Below are positions 5,296 through 5,504 of a stretch of DNA of 5,504 bases, piece by piece. The position numbers and the translations under genes were made by a program. The first letter of the stretch is position 1. Each line of letters opens with the position of its first letter. Location of the stretch: assembly GCA_023398855.1 (NCBI GenBank), contig JAEWRS010000074.1, forward strand, positions 1-5,504, given 5' to 3'. Origin of the DNA: Bacillota bacterium (GTDB taxonomy: Bacteria; Bacillota; Clostridia; Lachnospirales; Lachnospiraceae). The notes under the pieces were generated by a model. That model was not told the origin of the DNA, ran no database searches, and was given only the letters and a program-made list of their open reading frames with translations.

Positions 5296-5447
5296 AAAAG
5301 CAGTGAGCAGAGTGTATCTGCAGGAGTTGTAAGCAGTCCTTTACTCCTCAAGCTGTCCTGCGAACTATAAAACATTCCTCATTATGTCAAACAGGCTTAC
5401 TCTTACGCCGGTGAATATGGCAGGAAAGAGGAAAGGAGAGACGATCC
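5296..5447 (+). promoter_or_regulatory. Long 5' leader with alternative stem-loops
   Basis: From the predicted start to ATG 5448 there are about 150 nt without a gene. Bases 5320-5325 (GCAGGA) can pair with 5356-5361 (TCCTGC), or the overlapping 5322-5327 (AGGAGT) can pair with 5343-5348 (ACTCCT); the two are mutually exclusive. CTCCT at 5344-5348 is also complementary to AGGAG at 5434-5438 in the ribosome site, and TTCCTC (5375-5380) to GAGGAA (5428-5433). No known riboswitch or T-box motif was recognised. Purine-rich ribosome sites pair easily by chance, so regulation is only a possibility. Confidence 0.3.
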
Positions 5448-5504
5448 ATGAGAATGAAAGTATCCAACTATATTTCCCGGAAGCTGGTAGATTCCGGGAT
5501 AACA
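5448..5504 (+). CDS. N-terminus of a thiamine-diphosphate-dependent (acetolactate-synthase-like) enzyme, partial
   Basis: Only 19 codons are inside the window. ATG 5448 follows GGAG (5435-5438) by nine bases; a second ATG at 5454 is too far from that site. The peptide MKVSNYISRKLVDSGIT, after the first two residues, resembles the opening MKVSDYI-x-LV-x-GI of ThDP-binding enzymes related to acetolactate synthase, including those found in surface-polysaccharide clusters. The frame stays open to the window edge. The call rests on a short N-terminal pattern, and the substrate cannot be judged. Confidence 0.6.
   Translation, partial: MRMKVSNYISRKLVDSGIT

Noticed and set aside
5296..5447. T-box or known metabolite riboswitch in the leader
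   Set aside because: No T-box core sequence, anti-terminator or intrinsic terminator T-tract is present; only short alternative stems can be shown.
1..5504. CRISPR array, tRNA/rRNA genes, or an insertion sequence
   Set aside because: No regularly spaced repeats, no cloverleaf-like segment, and no transposase or terminal inverted repeats were recognised.

Overview
The window looks like chromosomal DNA from a low-GC anaerobic Firmicute, most likely a Lachnospiraceae/Clostridium-type organism. This is inferred from AT-rich intergenic DNA, strong GGAGG-type ribosome binding sites, U-tract terminators, and a secreted protein built of clostridial choline-binding-type repeats. I cannot name the species from the sequence alone.

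Layout. Bases 1-90 hold the terminator hairpin of a gene left of the window. Bases 237-2232 form one + strand operon: a MarR-type repressor (297-731), a pirin-family cupin protein (about 715-1563, overlapping the repressor gene) and an Frm2/CinD-like nitroreductase (1597-2169), closed by an intrinsic terminator. The promoter has a near-consensus -35/-10 pair and two operator-like copies exactly 20 bp apart, one between the promoter elements and one at the start site. This is the arrangement expected of an autoregulated, stress-inducible unit. The gene content suggests a response to electrophiles, quinones, nitro-compounds or redox stress.

Bases 2233-2823 are mostly gene-poor. They contain a possible gene remnant, a nested hairpin, two small palindromes next to a promoter-like pair, and a possible 27-codon ORF. 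They are followed by a well-supported 49-codon gene (2824-2973) for an almost entirely coiled-coil microprotein. It converges on a - strand gene (3020-3427) for a 135-aa zinc-ribbon protein whose C-terminal coiled coil resembles the microprotein. The gap between them is one long hairpin in which the two stop codons pair with each other. This convergent pair is the most interesting part of the window.

On the right, a - strand gene (3663-5003) encodes a 446-aa secreted protein made almost wholly of cell-wall-binding repeats, with its own terminator and a promoter that carries tandem 8-bp repeats over the -35 region. Divergent from it, a + strand gene starts at 5448 after a leader of roughly 150 nt. 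Only 19 codons are present, and they resemble the N-terminus of thiamine-diphosphate-dependent acetolactate-synthase-like enzymes.
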